Origin: Perognathus longimembris pacificus
Taxonomy: Eukaryota > Chordata > Mammalia > Rodentia > Heteromyidae
Direction of reading: 5' to 3'
Assembly: GCF_023159225.1 (NCBI RefSeq)
Contig: NC_063166.1
Span: 73,286,575 to 73,350,574 of the forward strand
Length of the DNA: 64,000 bases
In this document: positions 42,445 through 52,839 of the stretch, one piece after another
Layout of the letters: each line of letters begins with the position of its first letter
How positions within the stretch are numbered: the first letter of the stretch is position 1
The notes under the pieces: model-generated
Databases searched by the model: none
Told to the model about the DNA's origin: nothing
What the model saw: the letters and a program-made list of their open reading frames with translations, nothing else
Position numbers and translations under genes: made by a program

Positions 42445-43335
42445 TTATTTTTAAAAATGTTGTCTTTGTTGAAAAGGTAATGATCTGGGGGTATAGTTAC
42501 ATAAGGAAGGTAATGATTACATTTGGGGTTTTTTTGTTATTTTATTTTCCATTTCTTTATTGTTAAAGTGAAGTACAGAGGGGTTATAGTTTCATACGTA
42601 AGGCACTGAGTACATTTCTTATCCAACTTGTTACCTTCTCCCTCATTTTCCCCCACCTTCCCGCCTTCCCCCCTTCCCCGTCCCACCCCCTCCATGAGTT
42701 GTGCAGTTGGTTTATACTGTATCGTTTTGTAAGTATTGCAGTTGCATTGGTTTGTGTGTGTATATATATATATATATATATTATCAAACTGAATTACAGA
42801 GAGGTTACAGTTTCATACATTAGGCATTGGATACATTTCTTGTACTGTTTGTTACCTTGTCCCTCATTCCCCCTTCCCCCCTCCCCCCTCCCCCTTTCCC
42901 TTCCCCCCACCATGAGTTGTTCAGTTGTTCAGTTCATTTTCACCAAACAGTTTGTAAGTATTGCTTTTGTAGTTGTTTGTCTTTTTTTACCCTGTGTCTC
43001 TCGATTTTGGTATTCCCTTCCAATTTTGGTTTGTCTTTTTATCCTTTGCCTCTCGATTGTGATATCCCCTTCCCTTCCCTAGTTCCAATACATGTATTCC
43101 CATGGTTTTACCCCTGATATCACTATAACTGATTTTGGTACCTTGGGTATTGTATACACATTTGTTTTTAAACAATGCTACCCCCATCCTTCATTTTCTC
43201 CCACTTACCCCTCCCTACGCCCCCTGCCCAAGTTATACGGTTGATTCCAACCTATTGTTAAGTGACTATCGTTGTATTAGTTTGTCCTTTGACCTGCTGT
43301 TTCTGTGATTCCCTTTCCCTTCCCCTGGTCAAAGG
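42445..43335 (-). mobile_element. Stacked L1 3' UTR units
   Basis: The 3' UTR start (antisense 'attgttaaagtgaagtacag', 'ttatagtttcatacgtaagg') recurs at about 42455, 42553 and 42780. Pyrimidine-rich blocks (the L1 polypurine tract) follow at 42640-42690 and 42870-42910. A (TA)n lies at 42765-42781. No ORF2 is seen. The stack may be successive insertions into A tails or duplicated modules. Confidence 0.8.
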
Positions 43336-43559
43336 ATCTTTTATACAAGACACAAGGTACAGCAAATTAAGAGAGATGAAAGGAAAAAAATAAGACTAAA
43401 AATTTAAAAATAAAAAAAAAAGAAGTAAGAAAGAAAGTCTCTTCGTATCTTATCCTCGGGGCCCAGAAGCCCTGGTCACCGTGGAGCCCCAAGGTGACCT
43501 AGGCCCCTCCCTGGAGGCCAGCCCTCCCACACAGCCCAAGTGCACAAAGGAAGATGGTG
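43336..43559. other. Unassigned sequence
   Basis: A-rich then GC-rich; nothing recognised. Confidence 0.3.
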
Positions 43560-43725
43560 CTGGGGGCTGGCCCCCTCCCCTCCAGAGCTCTGATTATGCT
43601 CCTGGGGAATGGGGGGAGTGGGTGAGGAGGGGGATGGGGCCTGGTCAGCACCCAGCTCCAAGCAGAGGACTTGGTTGGGGCTTGATTAAATAATTACACA
43701 GAAACTACTGAGTAATCACACCCTC
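43560..43725. other. Candidate conserved noncoding element
   Basis: 'gctctgattatgctcctggg' and, after a G-rich middle, 'gcttgattaaataattacac' and 'actgagtaatcacaccc'. Repeat-free. Weak to moderate support from composition. Confidence 0.35.
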
Positions 43726-43894
43726 TCAAGAAGCAAGAGCACCTTCCAGGGGGGAAGGGGGGGGCTTTGTGATTTGGGGGCGTGAGTGCATTTGTCTCCT
43801 GCCTGGGATCATTTTTATCACTGGCAGGTCTCCTTTGCAAAATTCATCTGTATCTGTGTGTCCCCCCCACACCTCCTTCCATGTGGATAATAGA

Positions 43895-44000
43895 GCCCTC
43901 CATGAATGGCCGAGGAAACTGAGGCTCAGAGAGGTTTGGCACTGCCTCAAAGTACCACAGGGCTCAGAGCCAAGTCCAGCTCTGACTGTCAACCATGGCA
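43895..44000 (-). mobile_element. MIR SINE
   Basis: 'gaggaaactgaggctcagag', 'aggtttggcactgcctcaa' and 'gagccaagtccagctctgac' are the antisense MIR core. Confidence 0.8.
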
Positions 44001-44429
44001 CACACAAAAATAAACCCTGGTGCCTGGGACAAAACAGGAAGTGGTCCCAAGGCAAGGAGCAGGCTCAGACTAGGAAAGGTTACTTAGTTACTTGGATTTC
44101 ATCTTGTCATTCCCACTAGGATTTATCTCCCCTTTCAGTGTCGGAAAACAAATCTGGCAAAGGCCCCATGAGCCTTCCTAAGGGTCTTGCTGCTTTCCGC
44201 TGGGGGTCCAGCGGCCCTTCCTGCCCTGGCCAGGAGCTGCTGAGGATGAGCCTGGGCCCTTCAGGTTTGCACAATGCCACCCCCAACAGTACAGGAGCTC
44301 CCCTCCCAGCTGCGTGCCTGGCCAAACTGGGTGGGAAAACAAATAAAAGGCTAAAGACAGGTTTTCCCAAGGCCCTGGCTTCTGAGATGCCCACTGCTAC
44401 CCACCAGCCGGTCCCACTGGCTCATTTAT
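44001..44429. other. Unassigned sequence
   Basis: Overlapping frames (43769-44119, 44138-44509) have no family match known to me. Confidence 0.3.
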
Positions 44430-44520
44430 GGTGGAGCAGCCCAAACTCATTCATAATGATTAGTCTCTCCTCAAGAAGAGGCTCTGCAATCAAACGGTCA
44501 TTAAAATGAAATGCTGAAGC
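44430..44520. other. Candidate conserved noncoding element
   Basis: 'ctcattcataatgattagtc' and 'atcaaacggtcattaaaatg' with a retained CpG. Short and repeat-free. Confidence 0.35.
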
Positions 44521-45967
44521 GGTGGGTGGAGGAGGGGCCGGGAGGGGGATGGGTAGAGATGGTGTGAATCCCCACTGGAATTAGGTAGTGCCACACCATA
44601 CCATGCTATGCCTTGCCATGCCGTGCTGTCCTGCAGGATCTTGGCTTAGCCATGTCTTGGCCTGTTTGAAGGCTGTTTCATCGCCTCTGAAAGGAAGCAG
44701 GCTTCCTAATCAGTGACATTGTGCAGGGGAAGAAGTGGGAGGTGACTCTAACAGGAAGCTTGTAGGGGAAGGTTGTAGAAATGGAGCCAACCCACGGAAG
44801 TCCAATCTGTGGGCAGACACTTCTCACTCCCAGCCACCCTGCATGGGCCCCTGGGCCACACACACAGCCCACCTCACCTGGGACACGGCCATGTCCTGCC
44901 TTCTGTGTCAAGAGGCAGAGATGTCAGGGGCATCATGGGAAATGGGGAGCCAGATGTCCTCACTACCAACTGAGCTTCCCATTGTCCTGGGTAGAAAGAG
45001 ACCAAGGCATAGTTCAGTGATAAGAACCTGGCAGCTAAGAGATGGGCCTGTCTCCCAAACAATACAACTGAAATATGGTCATTGGGTCTCCATGGCACCA
45101 TCTTGGCATGATTAGGGGGACTTTCTGAAAACTCTCAGAGGTGAAATCCACTTCCCCACCCCCACCTCCAAGTGATGGAGCCTGAACTCCTAGAAGCAGA
45201 TGGAGCAGTAGGTTCCCAGACCTGCCAGACCTGTACCATGAACTCATGAGACACTTTGAACTCTGGAGCTCCCTGTGACCCTGCCTTCTACCCATGACCC
45301 GATTTAGGTGCTTCTACCCCTACGGCCATTGTACCATGCCGCCTGTCTCCTGACTCTCCTCAGGTCACCATGGCGTCCCCCTTCAACTCTCTAGTACATC
45401 TGGTTGGTTGAAATGGTTTTTCTGCTCTTTCCTTACTACTCTCATGGCTCAGTTTCCTAACAGTATCATAGTGCATTTCAGGATGCAAGTTTTTGGGGGA
45501 CGTGTGTCTGCTCACAGTCACCAGCTTTGTAATAAGGACTCCTGATTCAACCTCTCAAAATGCTTCTCTGTATCTTGTGATCAAATTCCCATATAACACA
45601 AACTAAACAGGAACAAAGAAAAGAAGGGGAAAAGGGAAAGGGAATCCTGTGGTCTGTTGTACAAGGTCTGGGCTTTCTTTGGGAGAGAGAGAGAGAGGCC
45701 AAAACCTCCACACATCCTGAGGGTCCCTGAGTGAACGTGGTCATCTGATTCCCCCTGAGATCAGAAAGTGACATTTCACAAAGGCCTCCAAAGATGGACC
45801 AAGGGCCTGTCACTTCCTGTAACAACCACAAGAATGGAGCAAGATTGGAAATCCTCGCTCCCCACAGACTCGTCCAAGATCATGTCTCAGTCATCATGCC
45901 AAAGCCAAGGCTCGAGGAACATTGAATTTTTTTATTAATTAATTAATTTTTTTTTTTTGGTGGAATG
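44521..45967. other. Unassigned, low repeat content
   Basis: About 1.4 kb without a recognised repeat. Several frames of 70-126 codons occur on both strands; none shows a known domain or splice structure that I can defend. Confidence 0.35.
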
Positions 45968-46077
45968 ACATCTTACAATGCAGGTTAGGCTGGCTCTGAA
46001 TTCCGGAACTCAAATGATCCTCCCACTTCAGCTTCCCAGGTAGCTGGAACTACAGGCATGCAGCACTGAACCCAACT
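45968..46077 (-). mobile_element. B1-like SINE, antisense
   Basis: T run (45949-45958), then 'ttaggctggctctgaattcc', 'tcagcttcccaggtagctgg' and 'actacaggcatgcagcac'. Confidence 0.8.
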
Positions 46078-46129
46078 AGGATTTCCTCCTACAGGGAGGG
46101 AGGAGGGACTTGGGATCAGCACAGGAGAA

Positions 46130-46290
46130 CTGCACTACAAGGCTCAACTCTCAGCCCTGCCACTTTCTACCTGCAACTTCCTTAGTTTGTCTCTGCGTCA
46201 ATTTTCTGATGGAAAGAGTGAGGATAATCATAGTTTTTCCCAGTGAAGACTGTTAGGAGACACAAAGACAGTCACATACAGCTTAGCACG
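46130..46290 (+). mobile_element. MIR SINE
   Basis: 'agccctgccactttctacct', 'tgtctctgcgtcaattttct', 'gaggataatcatag' and 'agcttagcacgtgg' follow MIR. Confidence 0.75.
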
Positions 46291-46437
46291 TGGAGGTATC
46301 TCTGTGCCACTGTGGGTGAGCACAGCTGAGATGGAATGGCCACTTGATCTGGGGAGCTATAAGAGAAACTGGAAGCCACTTTCTAGCTTTGTAAGAACCG
46401 ATGGACTGGGTCAGCAGCACCCATACAAAGGACCACA

Positions 46438-46451
46438 GCGCCTCCTGGTGG
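46438..46451 (-). promoter_or_regulatory. CTCF-like core motif
   Basis: On the minus strand it reads CCACCAGGAGGCGC. One position (A for G/T) departs from CCASYAGRKGGCRS. Same orientation as the 33.35-kb motif. Confidence 0.4.
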
Positions 46452-46607
46452 TCAGATGGTGGATGTCTCGGCAGGTCCCCTGATCCAGGTGCTTCTTGCA
46501 ACTGGCCTTACAGTCAATGAAGGGACTAAAGGCCCTAATAACAACCGCTTTGATGGATTGCTCTGGTGCAATGTATCATTTTTAGTTCTAGCAGAACTAA
46601 ATCATAG

Positions 46608-46685
46608 TATGGTGGTACATACTTACAATCCCAGCACTCAGGAGGCTGAGGTGAAGACAGCAAATCTGAAGGGATCATCCTTGTG
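46608..46685 (+). mobile_element. B1-like SINE, 3'-truncated
   Basis: 'gtatggtggtacatacttac' and 'tcccagcactcaggaggctg' mark the B1 5' half. Confidence 0.75.
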
Positions 46686-47557
46686 GATATTCTAATTCAT
46701 TCAGGGTCCCTCCATCCCCATCAGAAAGCCTTTCCAGCTGAATACAATATTATATGTTGTCCCTTCAGGCACAGGGAATCTCCTCCCAACCCCCTGCCCC
46801 ACTCCAGGCATCGATTTTTCCCCCAGGACTCTGCTCCATTCCATCACACTGGAGTGACCAGGTAAAGCTTACCAGACAGCTTTGGGACACAGAGCCAACA
46901 TGAGGAGCCTGATGAGGCCAGTGTCCAACAGAGAGAATACTTTCAAAGCCTGGCAAACTGTTCCAGTTTCTGTCTCTTCATCTGTAGCCACAAAGTCTTA
47001 AACCCTAGATCTGCTCCAATCTCTAGAACCATGGTCCTGGGCATAGCCCAGCCTGGGAGGCCCTTTCTCTAGAATTTCTCCAGATAAAGATGAAGATCCA
47101 ATATAAAATCTGTGATTTGGGTCTACAAGTCAAACCCTGCCTCAGGCTGCCTGGCTCAAACATAGATTCCTGATTCTCTACAAACACTGAGGCCTCTGGA
47201 GGCCCTGAGTCTCTTGACCATCATGGTTCCATCCAATGAGTTCTGGCCCTCGGCACCACACCTCTAGTAAAGAAAGGCCAGCCTGTGTGGTATCAGAGTA
47301 AGGACAAAATAATCCTAGAGAGCTTGCCCACATCCTGAGGCTCAAAGCCTGAGGTCTGGCAGGCCCCCAATTCATCCACCACTACACAATAACCTTACAC
47401 AATCCTTCATCGCACCTGTCATGATCATAATGACGTTCTGCATACGCTGAGGTGACCTGCTCATGTCCTGCTATAGCACTAACTGGACACCCCTTGAAAG
47501 AAGACCCCTCCACCTATTACATCCCCAGCACACAGCTCCAAAGAGAATAAATGGAGT
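46686..47557. other. Unassigned, low repeat content
   Basis: Nothing recognised with confidence. Confidence 0.3.
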
Positions 47558-47776
47558 CCTGTGCTGGTGGCTTACACTCATGATCCTGGCTACACCTGAG
47601 GCTGAGATCTAAGGATTATGATTCAAAGCCAGCCTCCACAGAAAATTCCATGCAACTCTTATCTCCAAATAACCAGCAAAAAGCCAGAAGTGGATATGGA
47701 GCTCAAGTGGTACACTATCAGTCTTGAGTAAAAAATCTAAGCAAGAAGTCAAGGCCCTGAGTTCAAACCCCAGTAA

Positions 47777-47777
<1 letters not shown>
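47558..47777 (+). mobile_element. B1-Geo SINE
   Basis: 'gtgctggtggcttacactca', 'caactcttatctccaaataa', Geo with 'ccctgagttcaaacccc', then (CA)n. Confidence 0.9.

Positions 47778-47833
<56 letters not shown>
47778..47833 (+). repeat. (CA)n microsatellite
   Basis: CA run of about 27 units. Confidence 0.97.
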
Positions 47834-47834
<1 letters not shown>

Positions 47835-47880
47835 CCACCAAAAGACAGGAGGCCTCCTCTCTCTGCAAATAAGCAAGTGT

Positions 47881-47894
47881 CCAGCAGGTGGCAG
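47881..47894 (+). promoter_or_regulatory. CTCF-like core motif
   Basis: Plus-strand CCAGCAGGTGGCAG fits CCASYAGRKGGCRS at every position. It points away from the motif at 46.44 kb. Confidence 0.5.
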
Positions 47895-48330
47895 GGTAGG
47901 TTCACAGCAGGCATTTTATACATACATGCAAACACAGATGCAGGGCCCTTTAATGGCTGGTGGGGGTGGCAGGTCTTTCCTTTTTCTTCTCCACAACTTC
48001 CTCTTAGAGGAAATGCCAAGTCAGGCTCCAGAAAGGCAGGGCAAGGACAGACAAGGGTGTGCCTAGCCTCAAGGCAGCCAGTTATGGGACCAGCCCTGTT
48101 TCATGTCCTGTGTGAGCCAGGTCCAAAGACCAGAGATCAACCATGCCACAGCTAAGTGAGAGGACTAGTTAGCAGGCAGCAGAAAGAGACATGGTGGTGA
48201 ATTTGAAGCCAGCCTGTGCTGCATAAGGAGGTCCTATCTCAATCTTCCTCACTCCTGATCTGGCTGGGAAGATGATAGCAGAGCCAGCATCGTTATTTAG
48301 TTTCTCCAACTTCCATATAAAGATAAGTAG
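47895..48330. other. Unassigned, with B1 fragment
   Basis: A B1-like 3' fragment at 48199-48246 ('tttgaagccagcctgtgctg', 'gaggtcctatctcaa'). The rest is unrecognised. Confidence 0.45.
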
Positions 48331-48598
48331 GAGCAGGGCAATCAAAGAGAAGGAAAAGATCCCAATAAAAGTGAAGGCAGGCAACTGGTCCAGGAAACCT
48401 CAGCAAACAGGTCTCCATCTTTCCAGTCACCACAGGAAAACCGTGTAAGAGAGTGCCGGTTCAAGTTAGAAATACCATCCGTAATGATGCTGTCAAGTTT
48501 AGAAAAGAAAACCAAGTTCACACAAAAAGAGCAACTGAAAAGTCTGGAATCCAAATCCCATGTGAAGTTAATTTAAGCAAAAAAAAAAAAAAAAAAAG
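48331..48598 (+). other. Open frame ending at a poly(A) run
   Basis: A plus-strand frame without an early Met runs from after a TAG at 48328 to a TAA at 48574-48576 (81 codons). The stop is followed within three bases by a run of about 18 A. The encoded text ends 'KEQLKSLESKSHVKLI', which I do not recognise. It could be a processed-pseudogene or LINE fragment, or chance. Confidence 0.25.
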
Positions 48599-48877
48599 GA
48601 AAGAAGGAGCAAAACAGCATCCCTGTACATAGTGAAACATGCCAACAAGACATTTCTCAGAACAGAAAAAAAACTAGAACCTTCTATTTCAAAATTACTT
48701 AAAAGGCATTTTGAAATCATGCAAGATGTGAAAGACCATCATAAATCAAAAGTTCATATGAATAGCTACAGAACATGAGAAAGAACTAGAAGTACACAAA
48801 AGAGATCCATTTAGAAATGAATACTAGACAAAAGGAACAGAAGAGCAAATCAACACAACCTTAAGACAATGCCTTAA
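48599..48877. other. A-rich unassigned, possibly old LINE
   Basis: A-rich sequence ('gaaagaccatcataaatcaa') with a LINE-like feel but no firm match. Confidence 0.25.
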
Positions 48878-49005
48878 ACCAGGCACTGGTGGCAGACATC
48901 TATAATCCAAGCTACTCAGGAGGCTGAGATCTGAGGACTGAGGCTCAAACCAGCATAGGCAGGAAAGTCCATGAGACTCTTACCTCCAATTAACCAGCAA
49001 AACAT
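48878..49005 (+). mobile_element. B1-Geo SINE, 3'-truncated
   Basis: B1-like half and linker ('gactcttacctccaattaac') only; Geo is absent. Confidence 0.85.
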
Positions 49006-49208
49006 CTGGAAATCAGACATATTGAAGAAGACAGAGTAATAAAAATTACTGGTCTACAAGAAAAGAGAAAAAAATTCTTCTGGCATTTAGGCAGAATAAA
49101 CTGAATACTGAAAATAAGGAATGTAAATTAGAATCATATCCAACTTTTTAAGAGCAATGCTTTAAATACCAGAGAAAACGCAGTGCCGTCAGTAAGATAT
49201 TCAGTAAC
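49006..49208. other. A-rich unassigned, possible LINE fragment
   Basis: 'aagagcaatgctttaaatac' resembles old LINE sequence; weak. Confidence 0.25.
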
Positions 49209-49411
49209 TGAGCCAGTGGCTCATGCTTATATTCCTAGCCACTCAGAAAGCTGAGATCTGAGGATCGAAATACGATAGCCCAAGCAGACAAATCCATGAG
49301 ACTCTTATTTCCAATTAACTAGCAAAACAAAAAGTTGGAAATAGAACTGTGGCTCAAGGGAAAAAGCCAGGCAAGAATGTAAGGCACTGAGTTCAAGCCC
49401 TAGTACCAGTG
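49209..49411 (+). mobile_element. B1-Geo SINE
   Basis: 'actcagaaagctgagatctg', 'gactcttatttccaattaac' and a shortened Geo; (CA)n follows at 49434-49455. Confidence 0.88.
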
Positions 49412-49455
49412 TATATGCAGGGGCACGCATGCACACACACACACACACACACACT

Positions 49456-49554
49456 TATTTATTCAGTTACTGAATATTACATGTGTACTATAATATACAA
49501 TTTAATATATAATCATTAAATTATTTATAATTTATATAGTATATATGTTTTACA
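49456..49554. repeat. AT-rich low-complexity
   Basis: Interspersed TATA/TTAA motifs. Confidence 0.7.
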
Positions 49555-49885
49555 GATATTCAGAACAGATTTGTCATAGCCAGACTCAACTCAGTCATCT
49601 ATCTACAAGTGCATCAATAGATACAAAAATCATGAAACTGTGTACAGTGCAATGTGGATACAATATTACTCAATCATAAAAAGAAATATCCTTTTGATAC
49701 ATGCAATGGCATAAATCTCAAATAATTATTCTGGGCAAAAAAAAGGGCCACATGCACCCTCAAAAAAACGACAATAACTTATATACTCTTGTTGAGGCCT
49801 TTTGTAGAAAATACTAAACTAACCCACAGTGACAGAAAGTAGATCAGTGGTTGCTTAAGAATGGGAGTTTGTGGTGATCTTTACT
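49555..49885 (+). mobile_element. Old L1 (L1M-type) ORF2 3' region
   Basis: 'caatgtggatacaatattac', 'atacatgcaatggcataaat', 'gacagaaagtagatcagtgg' keep L1M order. Confidence 0.65.
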
Positions 49886-49985
49886 TATTTATTTATATAT
49901 TATACATATTTACATAATTATGTATATATAATTTGCACAGTATATATTTATGTATATATAATTTATATATAAATTTATGCCCAGC
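49886..49985. repeat. TATATTTA-rich low-complexity
   Basis: AT-only stretch with inverted 'tatataatttatatata' motifs. Confidence 0.8.
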
Positions 49986-49999
49986 AAAACTAACCTGAA

Positions 50000-50365
50000 G
50001 GTCTAGGGCTTTGGATACTGAATGCCCACAAAGGCCCATGTGTTACCACCAGCGTGATCCCCAGGTGCTGCTACTGGGAGGTGGTAGAAGCTGTGGGAAG
50101 TGGGACCTAGCAGCAGGCCCCGAGGCTTGGAGAGCAGGCCCTGGAGGATTGTGGGCCCTGACCCTTTCTCTTCCTTGGTGCTCACTGGCTACGTGGTGGG
50201 TAGTCTTGCTCTACCACATACTCCAACCTGCCTCAAGCAGGTCAAGCAAGGAAGTCAGCCAAGCATAGACTGGAACCTCCAAAAGTGAGCCAAAGTGAAC
50301 TTCTTTTCCCTTTATGAGTCAGTTCTCTCAGATATTGTAGTGGTGGGAAATGGCCTAACACAGTT
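50000..50365 (+). mobile_element. MaLR-like LTR
   Basis: 'gaagtgggacctagcagcag', 'tgggccctgaccctttctct', 'agactggaacctccaaaagt', 'gagccaaagtgaacttcttt' and 'tctcagatattgtagtggtg' follow a rodent-type MaLR 3' half. Confidence 0.6.
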
Positions 50366-50579
50366 ATTCACATGAAAGGACTCAGGGAATACTCGTCTTA
50401 TGAGTCTTTCCTAAAGAACCTTCAGATAACCCAAATGACTAGAAGTACCAAAAAATCAATTAATTTATTAAATAGTTAAAGGACTGATAGCAACACCAAA
50501 TATATAGTTATTTATACAACTGAGACTACACGGCATAGCAAAGTATAGAACACAGTATGTAATGATTCCAACGATGCAG
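50366..50579. other. Unassigned AT-rich sequence
   Basis: Possibly old L1; not firm. Confidence 0.25.
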
Positions 50580-50595
50580 CTATAAGACCACTTTA

Positions 50596-50806
50596 TTTAT
50601 TTATTTATTTATTTTGGCCAGTCCTGGGCCTTGGACTCAGGGCCTGAGCACTGTCCCTGGCTTCTTCCCGCTCAAGGCTAGCACTCTGCCACTTGAGCCA
50701 CAGCGCCGCTTCTGGCCGTTTTCTGCATATGTGGTGCTGGGGAATCGAACCTAGGGCCTCGTGTATCCGAGTCAGGCACTCTTGCCACTAGGCTATATCC
50801 CCAGCC
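50596..50806 (-). mobile_element. IDL-Geo SINE, young subfamily
   Basis: Full antisense copy with 'ctataagaccacttta' at 50580-50595 and 50807-50822. The tail is a (TTTA)n run. Confidence 0.96.
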
Positions 50807-50835
50807 CTATAAGACCACTTTAAAATAGGGAATAG

Positions 50836-50877
50836 GCTGGGAATACGGCCTAGTGACAAGAGAGCTTGCCTTGTAAC
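50836..50877 (+). mobile_element. 42-bp IDL 5' fragment with TSD-like flanks
   Basis: Only the first 42 bases of an IDL unit are present (from 'gctgggaatacggcc', including the A box), with no tail. 'atagggaata' occurs directly before (50825-50834) and after (50878-50887). Confidence 0.7.
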
Positions 50878-50890
50878 ATAGGGAATATGA

Positions 50891-51120
50891 CGGGGCACTG
50901 ATGGCTCATGCCTGTAATCCTAGCTACTCAGGAGGCTAAGATCTGAGGGTCATGGTTTGAAGCCAGCCTGAGCAGGAAAGTCTGTGAGACTTTTATCTCC
51001 AATTAACCACAAAAAGCTGGAACTAGAGGTATGGTTCAGGTAGTTGCATACCAGCCTTGAGTGAAATAGCTAAGGGACAGCACTCAGGCCCTGAGTTCAG
51101 ACCATAGTAGTGGCACAAAA
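50891..51120 (+). mobile_element. B1-Geo SINE
   Basis: 'actcaggaggctaagatctg', 'gacttttatctccaattaac' and complete Geo. Confidence 0.9.
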
Positions 51121-51121
51121 T

Positions 51122-51122
<1 letters not shown>

Positions 51123-51174
<52 letters not shown>
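51123..51174 (+). repeat. (GATA)n microsatellite
   Basis: About 13 GATA units at the SINE 3' end. Confidence 0.98.
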
Positions 51175-51175
<1 letters not shown>

Positions 51176-51525
51176 CACACATGGAACATTGGTGAATATG
51201 TGTGTATATATAAATTTATATATGGAACATTGGAGAATATATACTTTTAAATGTTATTTTTTAATATTTCTAGCCCTTAAGTGGTTGGTGTATTAACACT
51301 TGGGCTTTGTTGTATGTATAACATGGGATAAGTTACGTGGAGGGCTCTCATTCTATGACCCTATACCCTTGAGAAGCTGGTCCAGGATGGAAGGAAAGGT
51401 ATTTAATACACCAAAGAATGAGGAAAGATGCAATACAGAAGCAATTACATTAGAATCCTAATCACGAATTAGATTTCTCTGAATGCGGCGAGGCCTTCCT
51501 CGTTGCTGGCTGAAGGGTGTGAATG
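51175..51525. other. Unassigned sequence
   Basis: Contains a short direct repeat 'tggaacattgg' at about 51181 and 51226. Otherwise unrecognised. Confidence 0.3.
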
Positions 51526-52047
51526 TGTAATATGGAGAACAGATCTGGCCAGCGCCATCATTGGCCACATGGAGAGTTGTACTATCTGGCATCTTGTCTT
51601 GATGGGAAGTCCCATCCCCAGGTGATGGGTGTTCCTGAATCCCAAGAGACAAGGGTGGGCATGTGGCCTATAGGCTACTGAACCTATTAGGCAAGTACTT
51701 GGGAGTGGGAGTTTCATGTGGCCCAGCCCCCTGACTTGACCCAGATCAGCCCAGGTGCCATATCGCCATGCCACATGTCTCCATGTTCAGGTCCTGTGTC
51801 CTGTGTCCTATGTCCTGGCTCCTCTCCAGTCACCATGGCTCCCAAGTCAGCTCTCCACTGGAGCTGAATTGGTTTGTTGGTATTGTTCTATCTTTCCCCT
51901 CTGGCCTGTTTCCTGATAGTGTTAATTGTATTTGTGGGCTGCAGGCCTTTGTAACAACTGACTGCCTGCAGACTGCTAATACTCTAATAAAGACTCCAAG
52001 ATTTGATCCTTCAATATGTGGCCTCTCGGATAATTCACTATATAACA
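51526..52047 (+). mobile_element. Candidate solo LTR with 4-bp TSD
   Basis: The unit begins 'tgtaatatgg' and ends 'tatataaca' (TG...CA). 'aatg' lies at 51522-51525 and 52048-52051. An 'aataaag' signal occurs near 51985, about 60 bp before the end, as expected for R-U5. No internal sequence. Class unassigned; a 4-bp TSD would fit gammaretrovirus-like LTRs. Confidence 0.6.
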
Positions 52048-52071
52048 AATGTGTGATAAAATACATCTCCA

Positions 52072-52278
52072 GGGGCTGGGGATATAGCCTAGTGGCAAGA
52101 GTGCCTGCCTCGGATACACGAGGCCCTAGGTTCGATTCCCCAGCACCACATATACAGAAAACGGCCAGAAGCGGCGCTGTGGCTCAAGTGGCAGAGTGCT
52201 AGCCTTGAGCGGGAAGAAGCCAGGGACGGTGCTCGGGCCCTGAGTCCAAGGCCCAGGACTGGCCAAAAAAAAAAAAAA
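52072..52278 (+). mobile_element. IDL-Geo SINE, young subfamily
   Basis: Full copy with the young states and an A tail; 'aaaatacatctcc' flanks both ends. Confidence 0.96.
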
Positions 52279-52292
52279 AAAATACATCTCCA

Positions 52293-52590
52293 AGTGGCCA
52301 GAGCAGTAGCAACAGGCATCTCCAAGCCCCAGAGAGTGGTCACAAAATCCATTTTCCATTTAAAAAGAAGAAAACAAAAATTCTTCCCCTAGGAAGGCTG
52401 ATTCTAGTCTGGATCCAAAAATGAGGAAGACGGATGAGCCAGGAATATCTCATCATACAGAATGAAAGAAATGTCTCCTCAATGACTGAGTTTACATCAA
52501 AAAGAAAGTAAAGCTGATCTGAAGAGGATCAGGAATGGGACCATTTGAACTTCAAAAAGACTAATATAAAGGTGGAGACAGGTGGAGGGG
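52293..52590. other. Unassigned sequence
   Basis: Nothing recognised. Confidence 0.3.
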
Positions 52591-52809
52591 AGTCCTGGAG
52601 CTTGAACTCAGGGCCTAGACACTATCCAGGAGCTTTGTTTGCTCAAAGCCAGTACTCAACCACTTGAGCCACAGCTCTACTTCTGGCTTTTTGGTGGTTA
52701 ATTAGAGAGTCTCACAGACCTTTCTGCCCAGGCTGGCTTGGAACCGCGATCCTAATTTCTCAGCCTCCCGAGTAGCCAGGATTACAGTCATGAGCCACCA
52801 GCACCCAGC
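52591..52809 (-). mobile_element. B1-Geo SINE, antisense
   Basis: Antisense Geo ('cacttgagccacagctctac'), linker and a complete B1 half ending 'gccaccagcacccagc'. Confidence 0.92.
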
Positions 52810-52839
52810 AAAAGGACTAATTCTTATGACTGAAAGCCA

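Noticed and set aside
44580..44630. 'ccatgc/ccatac' tandem motif as a minisatellite
   Set aside because: Only a few imperfect units.
47724..48155. 143-codon plus-strand frame
   Set aside because: It starts in a SINE, crosses (CA)n giving a His-Thr run and has no further support.
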